Below, piece by piece: positions 1-12,323 of a stretch of DNA of 64,000 nt; the stretch's first letter is position 1; each line of letters opens with the position of its first letter. The notes under the pieces are model-generated. The model ran no database searches. It had not been told where the DNA came from and worked only from the letters and a program-made list of their open reading frames with translations. The stretch is from Oscarella lobularis (lineage: Eukaryota; Porifera; Homoscleromorpha; Homosclerophorida; Oscarellidae): positions 2,790,001 through 2,854,000 of the forward strand of contig NC_089184.1 in the NCBI RefSeq assembly GCF_947507565.1, read 5' to 3'. Position numbers and translations under genes: made by a program.

Positions 1-1553
<1,553 letters not shown>

Positions 1554-1929
1554 CGCCGCAAAATGAGGCAGGTGTACTGTACTCAAACGAAAGAATAGCC
1601 AGACTCCCTAGCACATCCGGGGCATGTAGGCGAGTCGGTACGTTTGATGCAATTAAGGGTAATTGTTGCGACGCCCCGTATACAAAGCGGTTCTTCTCCG
1701 ATGCACTATTTCTGCTCCGCCAACATTGTTTCGCCGAAATGTTCCCAATCTTTTCGTAGCGCTTTGTCGAAAGAAAGGCTCATTATAGACAAAACGACTA
1801 GCGAGTAGGCCCTGTGAGGCTTAGCCTTATTATTACGTCACTAATTGGGCGTCTGTGATAGGGCAACTAAATCCATTGCTTGTGTGTTCATTGGCCAATT
1901 ACGCACACAAACGTACCGCTATTAGGCCC

Positions 1930-2405
1930 TAGATTGAAAGGATAGCCGGACCTATGGCTCGTCTCAAGTAAAGCCTTGTAGGTACACTTCCGCAAAAGGG
2001 ATGCGGAAGGTCAGGCGCTGGGGGAAGTAAAAGAGGCAATTCCTTACCGCAGTCAACACTCAACTCGTCAGATCCGTCACGGAAGTCGTTAGTCAAGTCA
2101 CACCTAAGTCTAAGATCGACGCACTGATTGCTCGAGTGATACGAGAATTGATGAGGAGGGCAAGGCTGGGTCACTAAAAAAAGTAACTGAGTGGTGCAGA
2201 ATTGCCCAAGAACGTCGCGGCTTGACTACAGGTTACTGCAAAGGCTCACGGTTGAGTGGGGTTTGGTTAGCTTAGCTCGTATATAGTATGCCACATCATA
2301 ACATACTGTATATATATACGTATACAGCTTCGTTTTACCACTAAGCTCAACATCGCGGGCTGGGCTGTATACCAGCGAATTTGACCAGATGTAAACACGC
2401 CTCAA
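1930..2405 (-). pseudogene. Decayed copy of the LDLa secreted-protein gene (exons 1-2)
   Basis: This segment aligns along its length with 55116-55587, the 5' part of the intact LDLa gene. The LDLa exon (about 2045-2171) keeps CVDLRLRC and DGSDELSVDC, but two of the six cysteines are replaced (Tyr and Phe) and the conserved CDG is CDL. The signal-peptide exon has lost its start codon and hydrophobic beginning; homology starts only at the piece encoding ACLHLVKFA. The later exons with LDLa 2 and 3 are absent. I see a degenerate duplicate with no route to a folded secreted protein. Transcription cannot be judged. Confidence 0.8.
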
Positions 2406-2840
2406 TTCAAAAACGCGAGGTGCCATACCGTAGGTCTTACGTCCGTACCGCGTCCAGCAGTTCCTCACGAACTCCGCATATAGCTGCTAAGCGAGATTGA
2501 CTGTATAGAAAATCCACAAATACAAAAGAGTTTGCACGATCTCCACACATGACAGCCCTCGTGTATAGTTCTCGTGCATGTGCGAAGATCTTGAACTATT
2601 GCTGAAATTCAAAACGTAGGTTATTAATTAATTAATAGCTTAGACACACTTGTGCTTAACGAAATCGCAATTACAAGACGTCCCCATTGCTTGACTTCCG
2701 TTTTCCATGCACCACCAAGGCATAAAATTCCGATATTGCAATCCAACTTTTGTACAATCGGTGTACTTGATTCTCTGGTAAGTACTGTCACACCTGCCTA
2801 CTTTGGACAGAGTAAAAGAGGAGCGGATAATAGTTGACAA
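2406..2840. other. No recognisable gene
   Basis: Mixed-composition spacer with scattered short frames and a small TTAATTAATTAA run near 2625. No domain, splice-linked exon series or repeat shared with the rest of the window was recognised. Confidence 0.5.
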
Positions 2841-3710
2841 AGTCGTAGTGAAGCTGCTACCTTTAGACTTGAGGTAGTCAAAGTGGGACTGCCGCTATTA
2901 GTTGACAAAGTGATCGACTGTGACCCTGTTGCTATCAGTTGACGAAGTGACAGCAGTACTGCTGTTAGTGGACTGTGTGGCAGATGAGCTGCTTCCTGTG
3001 GCAAGCGGTGGTGACCGCGTGGGAAAATCTACGCAGAAAATACACAAATGCAAAGCTTTCATCAAAACACTTACCTAAAAATACGTTGTGGCAGCTTTGC
3101 GAAGCTGGACACAAAAAGTCGCTAAAATTAAAATGAATGGCGTGAAAGTCACGGAAGACGGCGGTAAATGACGAAGATTTACGTAAAGCGACAAACGTTT
3201 GTGGCATAAATGGGGTGGAAAAAATATTTCCTTGCAATTCTCGTGACAAAGACGAGGCAAGATGGCTCTTCTCGAATCGTCCGTCTCACAATCGGGCATT
3301 ACGTAAGTGCAAAGGAATTTCTTTAGTAACACAGCACATTGACGTATCTCTGTAATTTCAAAAAGACGTTGCTCGAATGCAGATTTCATCAACTGGTTGA
3401 CATAAAGTTGGCCGTATCTTGATTCAACGAAAATCGTTTGAAGACTACGAAAAGGCTGACAGACACTCGCAGCCGTACGTGTCATTAAAAGCCTCGCATC
3501 TGCCAGAGACCTCTTCGCTTTTAGGACTTGATGCTTCAGTTACAGGTGCGGCAGGCTTCAGTCGTATGTGACCTGAACTTATGTTCAACGGTCTCGAAGC
3601 CGGCGTCGATCGAGGCAGATGGAAGACCAGCGGCATGACATATCGATAGAAGTAGCCACTCAACAAGACTTGCGGATAGAGAAAGAAATACGAAAAATAT
3701 CACCTATACT
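2841..3710 (-). pseudogene. Frizzled cysteine-rich-domain gene, copy 1 (damaged)
   Basis: The Frizzled CRD is an extracellular Wnt/lipid-binding module. The open stretch around 3230-3480 carries the C-terminal half of a CRD: CAVLLKKFLCTYVMPDC, then LCHENCKEI. Upstream comes a hydrophobic leader-like stretch ending ICHAAG, then GRCEAFNDT. Downstream, after an acceptor near 3028, is a Ser/Thr-rich linker. Lesions compared with copy 2: the leader methionine is missing (near 3685), a 4-base insertion at about 3470 shifts the frame between GRCEAFNDT and the CRD, and the linker frame is interrupted. The CRD cysteines themselves survive here. It is either a pseudogene or a gene with altered exon structure; no seven-transmembrane part is present nearby. 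Confidence 0.65.
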
Positions 3711-4017
3711 CCCCAAGGGTGTGTCTAAACAGGCTCTAAGGGCGTAACGTACTCATTCAAAACTAATTTAATCACGACGTAAGAGGGATTCACGCGAAGG
3801 AAGTAAAACATATTGAGCCAATTTCCACCATGGGGTTTCAGCACCCAACAGGATTTGGCTTAATTAATTAATTGGCCCAAAGGCTATACACAAAACGTCG
3901 TAAAAAAGATCGTTATAAGCTCTGTCCAGTATACCGTTGACTATAACCGCTGTCACAAAAACAACAACAGGGTCACGATACCTGTAGCTGCGACTCCGAG
4001 GCTGTCCATCTTTTCAG
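2841..4017. repeat. Segmental duplication, copy 1 (partner 8585-9754)
   Basis: About 1.18 kb that aligns nearly end to end, in the same orientation, with 8585-9754. It covers the 3' exons, the Frizzled-CRD exon, the signal-peptide region and ~300 bp upstream of a minus-strand gene. Left junction: AGTCGTAGTGAAG. Right junction: close to CTCCGAGG and TCTTT..CAG. The copies differ by scattered substitutions and small indels, for example a TTAATTAATTAA insertion near 3860 in this copy only. That indicates an old, local duplication. Confidence 0.9.
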
Positions 4018-5033
4018 TATATAGAATACACGGTTTCATGACGTAGTGCGCACGACTGTTTGGATCAGACGTTCAGCTTACGAATCTCCTGTTCTCCTAC
4101 ACCGGTGGCGTAGTAAGTCTGTGAGTGACCTGTTATAGCAGGAAGTTAGACAACGCCCAAGGGACCAGTAAGGTAACACACGTCATCGATTTGGCACAAT
4201 GACGTAATCAAAAAACATGTTTCCGCATACGTGAAAACATAAATGTTCCTGATGTGACGTCATAGGGTCAAAAGACGCTTGAAACGTCTGGATGTTGATG
4301 CATAATTTCTTCACTCTGTACGACGAATGGAAAATGAACAGAAAAGTCTTTGACGTTTCTTAAGGTGGTAATATCCCAACCTCGGGTTTAATGTGTCAAA
4401 AATAACAGCGCCGAGTTCCTCCTCCTACGGATATAAAAAAGAAAGATCAGTCCCCTTATACCTGAACGAATGGCGGTAAAGGTCTGCATGAAGAGCTTAT
4501 CCTTTTTCTCGCAACAATCCCCTGCTGAGACAAGCGACCACATTAACTAGAAAAAAAACACGCCTAGACCGAGACACGTACAAGGGACACGAGATAGAAC
4601 GCGATCGCGGAATGAAAAATTCCTATGGGCAACGCACGGACCTCGATCTAGAACTCGATCGCGCAACGATAAAGCGCACGTCCAAACAAAACAGAAACCA
4701 TTCGAACGAGAGCGAACGCTCGCCAAAGGCGCGCATAAAATTCAACGGACAGGCACGGGGCCCTACAAAGATCGCTTTCTCTCCTAAACGCGTCTCTTAC
4801 CTGCGTACAAAAGTTGATTCGACTGTGGATGTCGCTGCTTTCTTCTGTTTTCACAACGATATTGGCAAAAAATAGCACCCGTATCAGCAAACCCGGATGC
4901 CTTATCGCGCGATTACATGTTTCCGCCGACACCAAAAAAAAACAAGGTTACTGCACTCAAGACCACAGACAACATTGAGGACAAGGAACAAGACGCAAAC
5001 AAAGAATCAACATTGACTATACAAAATGAAGTG
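4018..5033. other. No recognisable gene; 3' flank of the P-loop ATPase
   Basis: Contains A-rich and mixed sequence with several TGACGT(C/A)-like sites (for example near 4200-4265), which occur all over this window. Overlapping short frames around 4612-4935 show no domain and look like chance. Part is presumably the 3' untranslated region of the minus-strand ATPase gene. Confidence 0.45.
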
Positions 5034-6408
5034 TCACTTTTTCTCGTAATCGCCGCGGCCGCCGCTCTTCAAAGGCTGTCCTTCATTCAGGACGATGTAC
5101 TTGATTGCATTACTATGCAATGCAACCTCATTGAGACTTACGTATCGAAAAAGATCGGATTTGAGCAGTTGACGTATTGCCGCATCATAATTGATCCCTC
5201 TGGCTTTGAAATAATCCTGCCCCGCTTGACTTCGCAAATCAGTGTCCTCTTCGAATCCCTTTGGATTCTCGGCGAGAAGACGGAGAATTCGATACTGAAA
5301 CTCTTCAGTGGGTTCGGATTTCTCAATGATCGGCCAAGTAGAATAGACTTTCTTCAAATCTCGTTTGAACTCAGGGTAAACTGACTCAAATAACTCGTTG
5401 AAGGTTGTAACTGTCTTAGCTACGTCGACGTCGGTCGCTGCACCTTCACGGGCCGGGGGAGCGGCTATTCCTAAGAGACGCTTCAAAGCTGCTTTGAGTC
5501 CTCCTCCTTTCTCTTCCAGCGACGTTGACGGCTCTTCTTTAACGGCGTCAGCTACAGTTCTCAGCAGGCCAATTCTTCCACCGGTCACGCACTCGTACAC
5601 ATGATCCGCATCAATCTTTTTTCCTGCTTCTTCAAATCGTTTCTTCAGAAACTCTTTGGCCTCCTCCTCGCTGACGTCACGTGAAAATACCAGTTTAAGG
5701 CGAGATGAACCGCTCGCTGAGTACATTACATCGAGAGCCACACCACCGGAATCGACGAGTAACCAGTGAATCTTACGCTTATCTGCGTGCTCTTTAGCTA
5801 TTTCAATTAACTTGTGAAGTTCTTCCGGCCCTCGACGATCAGATCGACGAATAGGGACGAGTAGGTTGACCCCGTCGACGATGATCGTCGTCAATCGACC
5901 GTTTTCATATTTCTTCGCCGATTTAGCCAAACGGTTGGCTACTTGACTAAGAGAAATTTCAGGCGCTTGATTTTCGGGAAATATAGGGGTGTGATCCCTT
6001 GTAAAGAGCTCATCCCAAAAGCCATTCATGACTGAACGGTAACCCATGGAGAAGGCTTTAAGAAGACACTTATAGAGTGGCTGATCTGCAGTGATGTAAT
6101 GAACACCCTTGACTCCTTCCTTGCGCAACTCTTCGACCACTTCCGTCACTACACGCGATTTTCCTGCTCGGTGAGGCCCAATGTAAACATGAAACTTAGG
6201 CAACGTCGATGATAAAGGACTCATGATCAGTTGTCTGATTCTCGCTTTCTCTTTCGATTGATCAATGTAATCGTCGTTGGCGACGGAAAACAACCATTCT
6301 GAATCGACGGTCTTCGAAGAGAGACGTTTCTCAAGTATCCAAATTCTTTTATAACAAAACAACCCGTATGCCACAGCTGACGCCAATGTGACGGAGATCA
6401 AAGTCTTC
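5034..6408 (-). CDS. Membrane-anchored P-loop NTPase (archaeal-ATPase/STAND-like), large single exon
   Basis: A ~455-residue frame without introns. Residues 1-18 form a hydrophobic segment (putative membrane anchor or organelle signal). A Walker A motif, GPHRAGKS, lies at residues 75-82 and a Walker B-like TTIIVDG at about 171-177. The C-terminal part after residue 350 (EFQYRILRLLAENP.. LLKSDLFRYVSLNEVALHS) resembles a winged-helix segment, as found behind ATPase cores of the archaeal ATPase/MNS-STAND type. I cannot assign substrate or pathway. The frame opens on a TTG codon with no in-frame ATG upstream; TTAATTAATGTAG at 6409-6421 looks like a 3' splice site, so a short upstream coding exon is likely. 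The stop at 5034-5036 gives the C-terminus. Codon use is balanced and no frameshift is seen. The neighbours are damaged duplicates and unrelated. Confidence 0.7.
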
Positions 6409-6424
6409 CCTACATTAATTAAAG

Positions 6425-7436
6425 GGTGGGTTAGGGGATTTTTTTTAACATCTACTTCCTAGTAAATACCATTTTTTGACACATAGTCTTTCAATTGCTG
6501 AAATTTCGATGGAGGCCGTTCATTAGAGCCACTACCTGGGAAAGGTCAACGAAAAGTTGAGCGGCGTATACCGCTGGAAAAGTTTATACCATTTTTTTTG
6601 CCATTTTCAGAAAAAGTCTCCTAATTGGGGGTGAGAGACGTTGCTTTGCACTACTCCAGCCGCCATTGAGAACAAGCCCCTTGCTTAAAACACTGTAACA
6701 AACATACGAATCAATAGATACATTGGATCAATACACTTTACACACACATACCGATTAAAGCGAAGCAAAAGCATTTCGAATTCTTTTAATTCAACGGGCC
6801 GCACACACACACTCTCTAATAAGCTAATGATAAAAAACACATTAGTGACATTGCTATTCTTTCCCAACAAAACTTTAAATAGCAAGCCAATATTACAATC
6901 ATGTCACGTGCAACTCTAGACGACGTAGAGGTTACGTCATGACATGTTTGCGGGAAGGGGAAGGAGGCGTGTCATATATTCATCATGTGACGTTACACAA
7001 GGGTTAGTAAACGATTTTCGATCCCCGCCGCGGGCCCCCATCAACCCAACATGCATTCTCCGGCGGCAAGTCGCAATAAGTCCGTCAACAAAAAGGCGTA
7101 AGTGTGAGGGAAAGCGGCGTCGGTAGCTGCAGAGTGGTGGCGCGATCGAAAAGCAACACGTGCGACAATGACGCGCTTCGGCTCTCTCACCTGCCGATTG
7201 AAAGCGCAAGATCGTCACCAGAAACAGGGCAGAATTAAGAGGATCGACCGCGACAAGTCCGATTGGAGCGGTGCCGGAGAGATCCGAGCACAGTGAGCCT
7301 CGACGCAAATCGTGCAACGCCGCAGTCTCCAGTGCGCATGCGCAGTGACGCATGATATAAGCGGTAACGCAACTCTTCCATATATGGTCAACATCAGTGA
7401 ACCTGACTGATTTCAAGCAGAAAATTTATAGAAAAA
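6425..7436. other. No recognisable gene
   Basis: 6425-6900 is AT-rich. 6900-7400 is richer in CpG and contains CACGTG and TGACGTTA/TTACGTCA motifs. A 159-codon minus frame (6937-7416) lacks any domain signature and has a composition typical of CpG-rich non-coding DNA. It may be a promoter region; I cannot say of what. Confidence 0.4.
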
Positions 7437-8160
7437 AACGAGGCCCATTAGGAACCGGGCCGCAATAATTTTGTTTATTAAAGGCAAAGGCCGCTTTGGA
7501 AACGTTTTTCTGCTTCAAATAAGAGCTTTTGCGTTGATTTCTAGCGTAAAATGAGCTATGATTTTTTAGACAAAAATGAGGCCCACTAGGAACCGGACCG
7601 CGAAAATTTCGTTCGTTTAAAAGGCAGGAACTGATGCATCGTTGGAAACGTTTTTGTGCATTTAATAAGAGCTTTCTTGACTGATTTTCAGCTTTTAAAA
7701 AGCGATGATTTTTTAGATAAAATGAGGCCCCATTAGGAACCGGTCGCGACAATTTCGTTCTTTAAAAGGCAAAGAACGCGTTGGAAACGTTTTTCTGCAT
7801 CAAATAAGAGCTTCTTCATTTGATTTTTGCGTAAATGAGGCAAGAATTTTTTAGATAAAATGAGGCCCCATTAGGAACCAGGCCGCATTTAATTTGTTTA
7901 CTTAAAGGCAAAGACAGTGTTTTAAATATTTTTCCGTATCGAATAAGAGCTACGTCAACTGATTTGTAGCAGAAAATAAGGTCTAATTTTTAGATAAAAA
8001 TGAAGCCTCATTAGGAACTGGGCCGTAAAAATTTTGTTTATTTAAAGGCAAAGTCGGCGTTGTAAAGGTTTTTCTACATTAAATAAGAGATTGTTCGACT
8101 GATTTTTAACAGATATTAAGCGATAATTTTTTTAGATGAAAATGAGGCCCCATTAGGATA
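7437..8160. repeat. Tandem satellite, unit about 138-146 bp, five units plus a partial
   Basis: The landmark GAGGCCC(C)ATTAGGAACC starts at 7440, 7578, 7724, 7862, 8002 (diverged, GAAGCCTC) and 8144, spacing 138-146 bases. Each unit then has TTTGTTTA..AAAGGCAAAG, a GGAAACGTTTTTCTGC-like block, AATAAGAGCTT and GATTTTTTAGATAAAATG. The units have diverged by substitutions and small indels. The minus-strand frame across the first units (7426-7752) is a by-product of the repeat. No target duplication or terminal repeat was found at the edges. Confidence 0.9.
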
Positions 8161-8338
8161 CTCGAACACACCAAACTGAAGACAAGAGACAGTGAAAAGG
8201 AATGAGGTTTGTTTCTCTATTTGTTTTTCCAATGAGAATATGTCATTGTTAGTCGTAGATGCACATTTATTTCTGGCAAGGAATGCCAAATCATCTATTG
8301 GCAAAACGAATTTTTACTTTGATATTACATTATTTGGA

Positions 8339-9427
8339 TTAACCCTTGTGGTCTATGTAGTTGTAAAAGTTGCCACCAGCTGGCGCTGCTTCTGCTTCTG
8401 CTTCTGCTTCTGCTGCTCTTGCTGCTTCTGATGGTGCAGTTACAGTACCTGCAGGTTCTCGCGCGGATTTTGATGCACATATAGCTGGTGCAGGTGAAGC
8501 TGGTGGAGGTGTGCTTACAGTGAAGGTGCAGTTGCTGCTTTTACTTTGGCAATTACTGCAGATGCGAGAGCAGCACGTGCAGGAAGTCGTAGTGAAGCTG
8601 CTACCTTTAGACTTGAGGTAGTCAAAGTGGGACTGCTGCTATTAGTTGACAAAGTGACTGTGACCCTGTTTGCTATCAGTTGACGAAGTGACAGCAGTAC
8701 TTCTGTTAGTGGACTGTGTGACGGATGAGCTGCTTCCTGTGGCAAGCGGTGGTGACCGCGTGGGAAAATCTACGCAGAAAATACACAAATGCAAAACTTT
8801 CATCAAAACACTTACCTAAAAATACGTTGTGGCAGCTTTGCGAAGCTGGACACAAAAAGTCGCTAAAATTAAAATGAATGGCGTGAAAGTCACGGAAGAC
8901 GGCGGTAAATGACGAAGATTTACGTAAAGCGACAAACGTTTTGTAGCATAAATGGGGTGGAAAAATATTTCCTTACAATTCTCGTGAAAAAGACGACGCA
9001 CTATGGCTCTTCTCAAATCGTCCGTCTCACAATCGGACATGACGTTATTGCAAAGGAATTTCTTTAGTAACACAGCACATTGACGTATCTCTGTAATTTC
9101 AGAAAGACGTTGCTCGAATGCAGATTTCATCAACTGGTTGACATAAAGTTGGCTGTATCTTGAGTCAACGAAAATCGTTTGAAGACTACGAAAAGGCTGA
9201 CAGACACTCGCAGCCGTGTCATTAAAAGCCTCGCATCTGCCAGAGACCTCTTCGCTTTTAGGACTTGATGCTTCAGTTACAGCTAGGTGCAGCTACAGTC
9301 GTATGTGACCTGAATTTATGTTGAACGGTCTCGGCCGGAGCCGCGTCGAGGTAGATGGAAGACCAGCGGCATGACATATCGATAGAAGTAGCCACTCGAC
9401 AAGAATAGCGGCTAGAGAAAGAAACAT
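8339..9427 (-). pseudogene. Frizzled cysteine-rich-domain gene, copy 2 (damaged, better preserved)
   Basis: Here the ATG at 9425-9427 opens a clear signal peptide (MFLSLAAILVEWLLLSICHA). The frame then continues towards GRCEAFNDTAASVC and the CRD with CAVLLKKFLCNNVM. Two lesions are visible: a TAG in the linker after GHIRL (near 9300), where copy 1 has a Lys codon, and a Cys-to-Phe change in the CRD (LFHENCKE versus LCHENCKE in copy 1). The CRD exon is in frame with GRCEAF, unlike copy 1. After the CRD exon (acceptor near 8766) come a Ser/Thr-rich linker and possibly an Ala/Glu-rich repeat from a CTTCTG microsatellite, with a possible stop at 8339-8341. The exon structure of the 3' end is uncertain. 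It could be a translated gene only if the TAG is spliced out or is an error. Confidence 0.6.
8385..8440. repeat. Microsatellite (CTTCTG)n
   Basis: An uninterrupted run of CTTCTG/GCTTCTG hexamer-like units at about 8387-8430, within the 3' part of the Frizzled-CRD copy 2 region. On the minus strand it could encode alternating Ala-Glu. Confidence 0.8.
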
Positions 9428-9754
9428 GAAAAATGTCACCTCTATTCCCCAAGAAGGACTTTTGTCTAAACCGGCTCAAAGGGCGTAACGTACTCGTTCA
9501 AAACTAATTTAATCACGACGTAAGAGGGATTCACGCGATGGAAGTAAACATATTGAGCCAATTTCCACCATCGGGTTTCAGCACCCAACAGGATTTGGCT
9601 TGGCCCAAAGGCGTTACACACAAAACGTCGTATAAAGAGATCGTTCTAAGTTCTGTCCGGGCATGCAGTATACGCTTAACTATAACCGCTCTCACAAAAC
9701 AGCAACAGGGTCACGATACCTGTAGCTGCGACTCCGAGGATGCCCATCTTTCCA
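8585..9754. repeat. Segmental duplication, copy 2 (partner 2841-4017)
   Basis: Same orientation as 2841-4017 and colinear, with scattered differences (for example GACACGGCTG here against GACACGTACGGCTG in copy 1). The homology ends in TCTTTCCAG near 9754. Only this copy continues leftwards into the CTTCTG repeat and the possible C-terminus of the CRD gene. Confidence 0.9.
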
Positions 9755-10405
9755 GTAGAGTCAAGAAGGGACATTCGGACGGCATGATTTTCGGACGCGC
9801 CGTCTGCAACATCCGAAGCTATTCCGCAGCCCAGGTAAGGTTATTTCTAGTCGCCGTCAGTGTACTCTTCGACCAGTGTGTCATGGATCGATTTGCTTTA
9901 GCGCGCTCGATTGCAGACACGATAATTTGATTTGTCCGAGTTGCATGACCATCCGGACAACGGTAGGCATTACGGACGGGGTTTTTTTCTCGGATATTTG
10001 TTAGGAAACATATAGAGGTATTATATATCATTCGAAAGCTCTTTTAATGGCGCGTCTATTGCAATTAGCGGTTTTTGATTTGAAGCTACTTATATAAAAA
10101 TAATGATTTTTTAATCAGTCACACGTTTCGGACAGAGTATTTTTTATTGAGTGTTTCATTAGCGGTAATCTTGCTTTCTAAGCAGTTACTTCATTACTTT
10201 GTTCCTTTAGAAGTCAGAAAAAGTACAAATACAAAAACCACGAGCGTCTCGTGATTAACTTCAACCGAAGTCTGCGATCGGTGCGAATAACCAACACCGC
10301 AGACACGTTTTTGTCTTGCGTCGATGTCAAACATTCGATAAAACACACTCTCTCTAGCCCCCGAGTGATAACGGTGGGAAGCGGGAGGCCGGAGGAAGGC
10401 GGCCT
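9755..10405. other. No recognisable gene
   Basis: Unique-looking spacer; the 130-codon plus frame 9538-9930 straddles the duplication edge and shows no domain. The 10240-10400 part may be the upstream portion of the kinase-like gene that follows, but I cannot place exons. Confidence 0.4.
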
Positions 10406-10785
10406 GTGTCACTTCCGGATGCGTCGATCCGCTTCAGATGTAGCTTTATGGAGTGCTTGACAACCGGTATAGGTTTCGGCAGATTCACGTTGTACGACGT
10501 GTACATTTCTGAAAAGATTACAAACGGCACGTTATACCACGTCCTCACAACGACTACAAAATGTCGGGCTCTGGCACTCTTAGAGCGACACGTGCACGCA
10601 ATGCACGAGAAAGACATCGTTCATGGCGACGTCAGAAGTTGCAACGTCATTGTGGAGACTGATGTCAGCGAGCCAAAAGTATTCCTGCTTGACTTTGACT
10701 TCAGCGGAAAAGTCGGCGCATCACGGTACCACGAAACAAGGATGAATCCCGCCATATTGTTCGATAACGCTCCAAGCAAGTGAGG
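10406..10785 (+). pseudogene. Kinase-fold fragment (FunK1 / Crinkler-type protein-kinase-like)
   Basis: The 125-codon frame holds the central part of a kinase-like C-lobe: HEKDIVHGDVRSCNVIV matches the catalytic loop (HGD in place of HRD, with the conserved Asn), and VFLLDFDFSGKVGASRYH matches the metal-binding DFG region in the LIDFDWAGK form typical of FunK1- or Crinkler-associated kinases. A TGA at 10781-10783 comes where that family normally continues; the same frame resumes with GDNFFIAQLKMELDEDMK. No N-lobe (glycine loop, lysine) is recognisable upstream. It may be one exon of a larger gene, or a relic; the stop favours a relic. Family assignment is by motif pattern only. Confidence 0.45.
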
Positions 10786-11425
10786 TGACAACTTCTTCAT
10801 TGCGCAACTTAAGATGGAATTGGACGAAGACATGAAAAATGAGGGAACAGTTCATGTGGCGGGGAGGGTGTAGCACGTACGCAACGTATTACGACGACGA
10901 ACATCACGATGGCATCGTATTACGTTATACCCTGCACTACAATTGTTCGTTGAACGACTAGTACCTTATAACTCAACTTATAGTGTATAATGTACGTTTG
11001 TTTGTCCGTAGGGACCAACACATTTCGCTGAAACTCAAATGCAGAAAAAGTTTTACGCTCCTTTTTCGGTGACATTCGCTAGCTATTCTGTGCGATGCAC
11101 GTGCACATACCACGTCACGTGCAGCCTCGGGCACGCGATGCACGGGCACGCGATGCACGTCCACGAGTACTTTTTCAATATCGACGAAGTTGTGGAAGGC
11201 GGCATGGCGACAAGGAACCGCTGAAATGTACGACGTGGTTTCTATTCAAGCAAGCGGGCTACCGCTCGATGTCGGCTTCTCGGCTTCGCGCCAATTAATG
11301 AAGCCGTGGCACTAACTGAGTTAATTAACGCCCCGGCGGCTTCTCAAAGTTTTCGTCCATTTTTTCGGTAGGGTGAGCTAAATGCCGCTTCGCGCACGAC
11401 AGAAATGGCACTCTCTGGAACGTGC
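10786..11425. other. No gene; contains an inverted, diverged copy of the 12.9-13.3 kb repeat
   Basis: 11015-11105 (ATTTCGCTGAAACTCAAATG .. CTCCTTTTTCGGTGACATTCG, CTAGCTATTCTGTG) is the reverse complement, with differences, of the repeat at 12875-13290. 11120-11165 has the short direct repeat GCACGCGATGCACG. Nothing else recognised. Confidence 0.5.
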
Positions 11426-11432
11426 CGCCAAC

Positions 11433-12323
11433 CATAGATAGAGGAGAGAGGGATGGGAAACTCCCCGTTGCACGTGACTTATACGTGGCTCTATGATTGA
11501 TGTCGGAATCCCGGATATTTATTCAAATATCATTGTTTTTCTCGTCAACGATGTCGTTTGGAGCATTGTATCCCCATTCGGTATGTCATCTGTAGTTTAA
11601 AGTACGAGTTTTTCTTGTCTGCGCTATTGAATTCCCAGCTAATGGTCCCTAATTGCTCACGTACGCGTCGGTATGCTAAACGTCGGCGGGGTAAACTCTC
11701 ACGTCATCGCTTATACGGCCACAAGTGGCTGTCTAAACGTTGCCGTAGTATTTCGTGCATGCCACGGAAACGTCAATTGCTACCAAAACACCCTCGTGTT
11801 CGTCTTTGGCGTGATTTTGGGCGTGGACGACCGGCCTTGACTTCGGCGTGGTCTCCTCTCACTGCTTAGACCCAATGGCTAATTTGACGTTACTACTTTG
11901 TTCTCCGTGAATCTGTGCGTGCCATAGACACGCAATTGCGTTGACCACGCTTCGAACTTCGCCGTTTTTACCAAACTTTTCTTAGGGCTAAAATGGGCTT
12001 GCCAAAGAAAAGCAAGTTGCAGATTAAGCCAGTGGCATGCATAATCGCCAAATGAACTGTAGCTGTGCTCGCCCCTGTCTGATCAGCCACTTGACATGCT
12101 CTCCAAGCAGGAAAATAATCGAAATCCCTAAAGGCTTTCGTTTCCTCTCCAACGAGAAGCTTCGAAGCTTCTATTTCAATTGGGCAGTCAATGGAAACCA
12201 CTGACTCATTGCGAACTTCGCGAAGAAAGCGGAGAATGACGTCCATGAGCCGGCGACAATCATAGAGCCACGTATAAGTCACGTGACACGGGGAGTTTCC
12301 CATCCCTCTCTCCTCTATCTATG
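11433..12323. mobile_element. 891-bp non-autonomous DNA transposon with 67-bp terminal inverted repeats
   Basis: The left end 11433-11499 and right end 12257-12323 are inverted copies differing at about two positions (the left arm begins CATAGATAGAGGAGAGAGGG, the right arm ends with its reverse complement). Immediately outside both ends is the 7-base direct repeat CGCCAAC (11426-11432 and 12324-12330), a good target-site duplication. The interior has a 103-codon basic plus frame (11558-11869) and a 111-codon minus frame (11968-12303) beginning inside the right repeat. Neither shows a recognisable transposase motif, so I call the element non-autonomous. A 7-bp duplication with long ends does not decide the superfamily. 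Confidence 0.85.

Noticed and set aside
6937-7416. 159-codon minus frame
   Set aside because: No domain, no splice context, and competing frames on the other strand; typical of CpG-rich non-coding DNA.
7426-7752. 108-codon minus frame with PVPNG repeats
   Set aside because: It coincides with the tandem satellite and breaks in later units.
11968-12303. 111-codon frame inside the transposon as a transposase
   Set aside because: No DDE-type or other transposase motif is recognisable, and the frame begins inside the terminal repeat; kept only as a note in the element.
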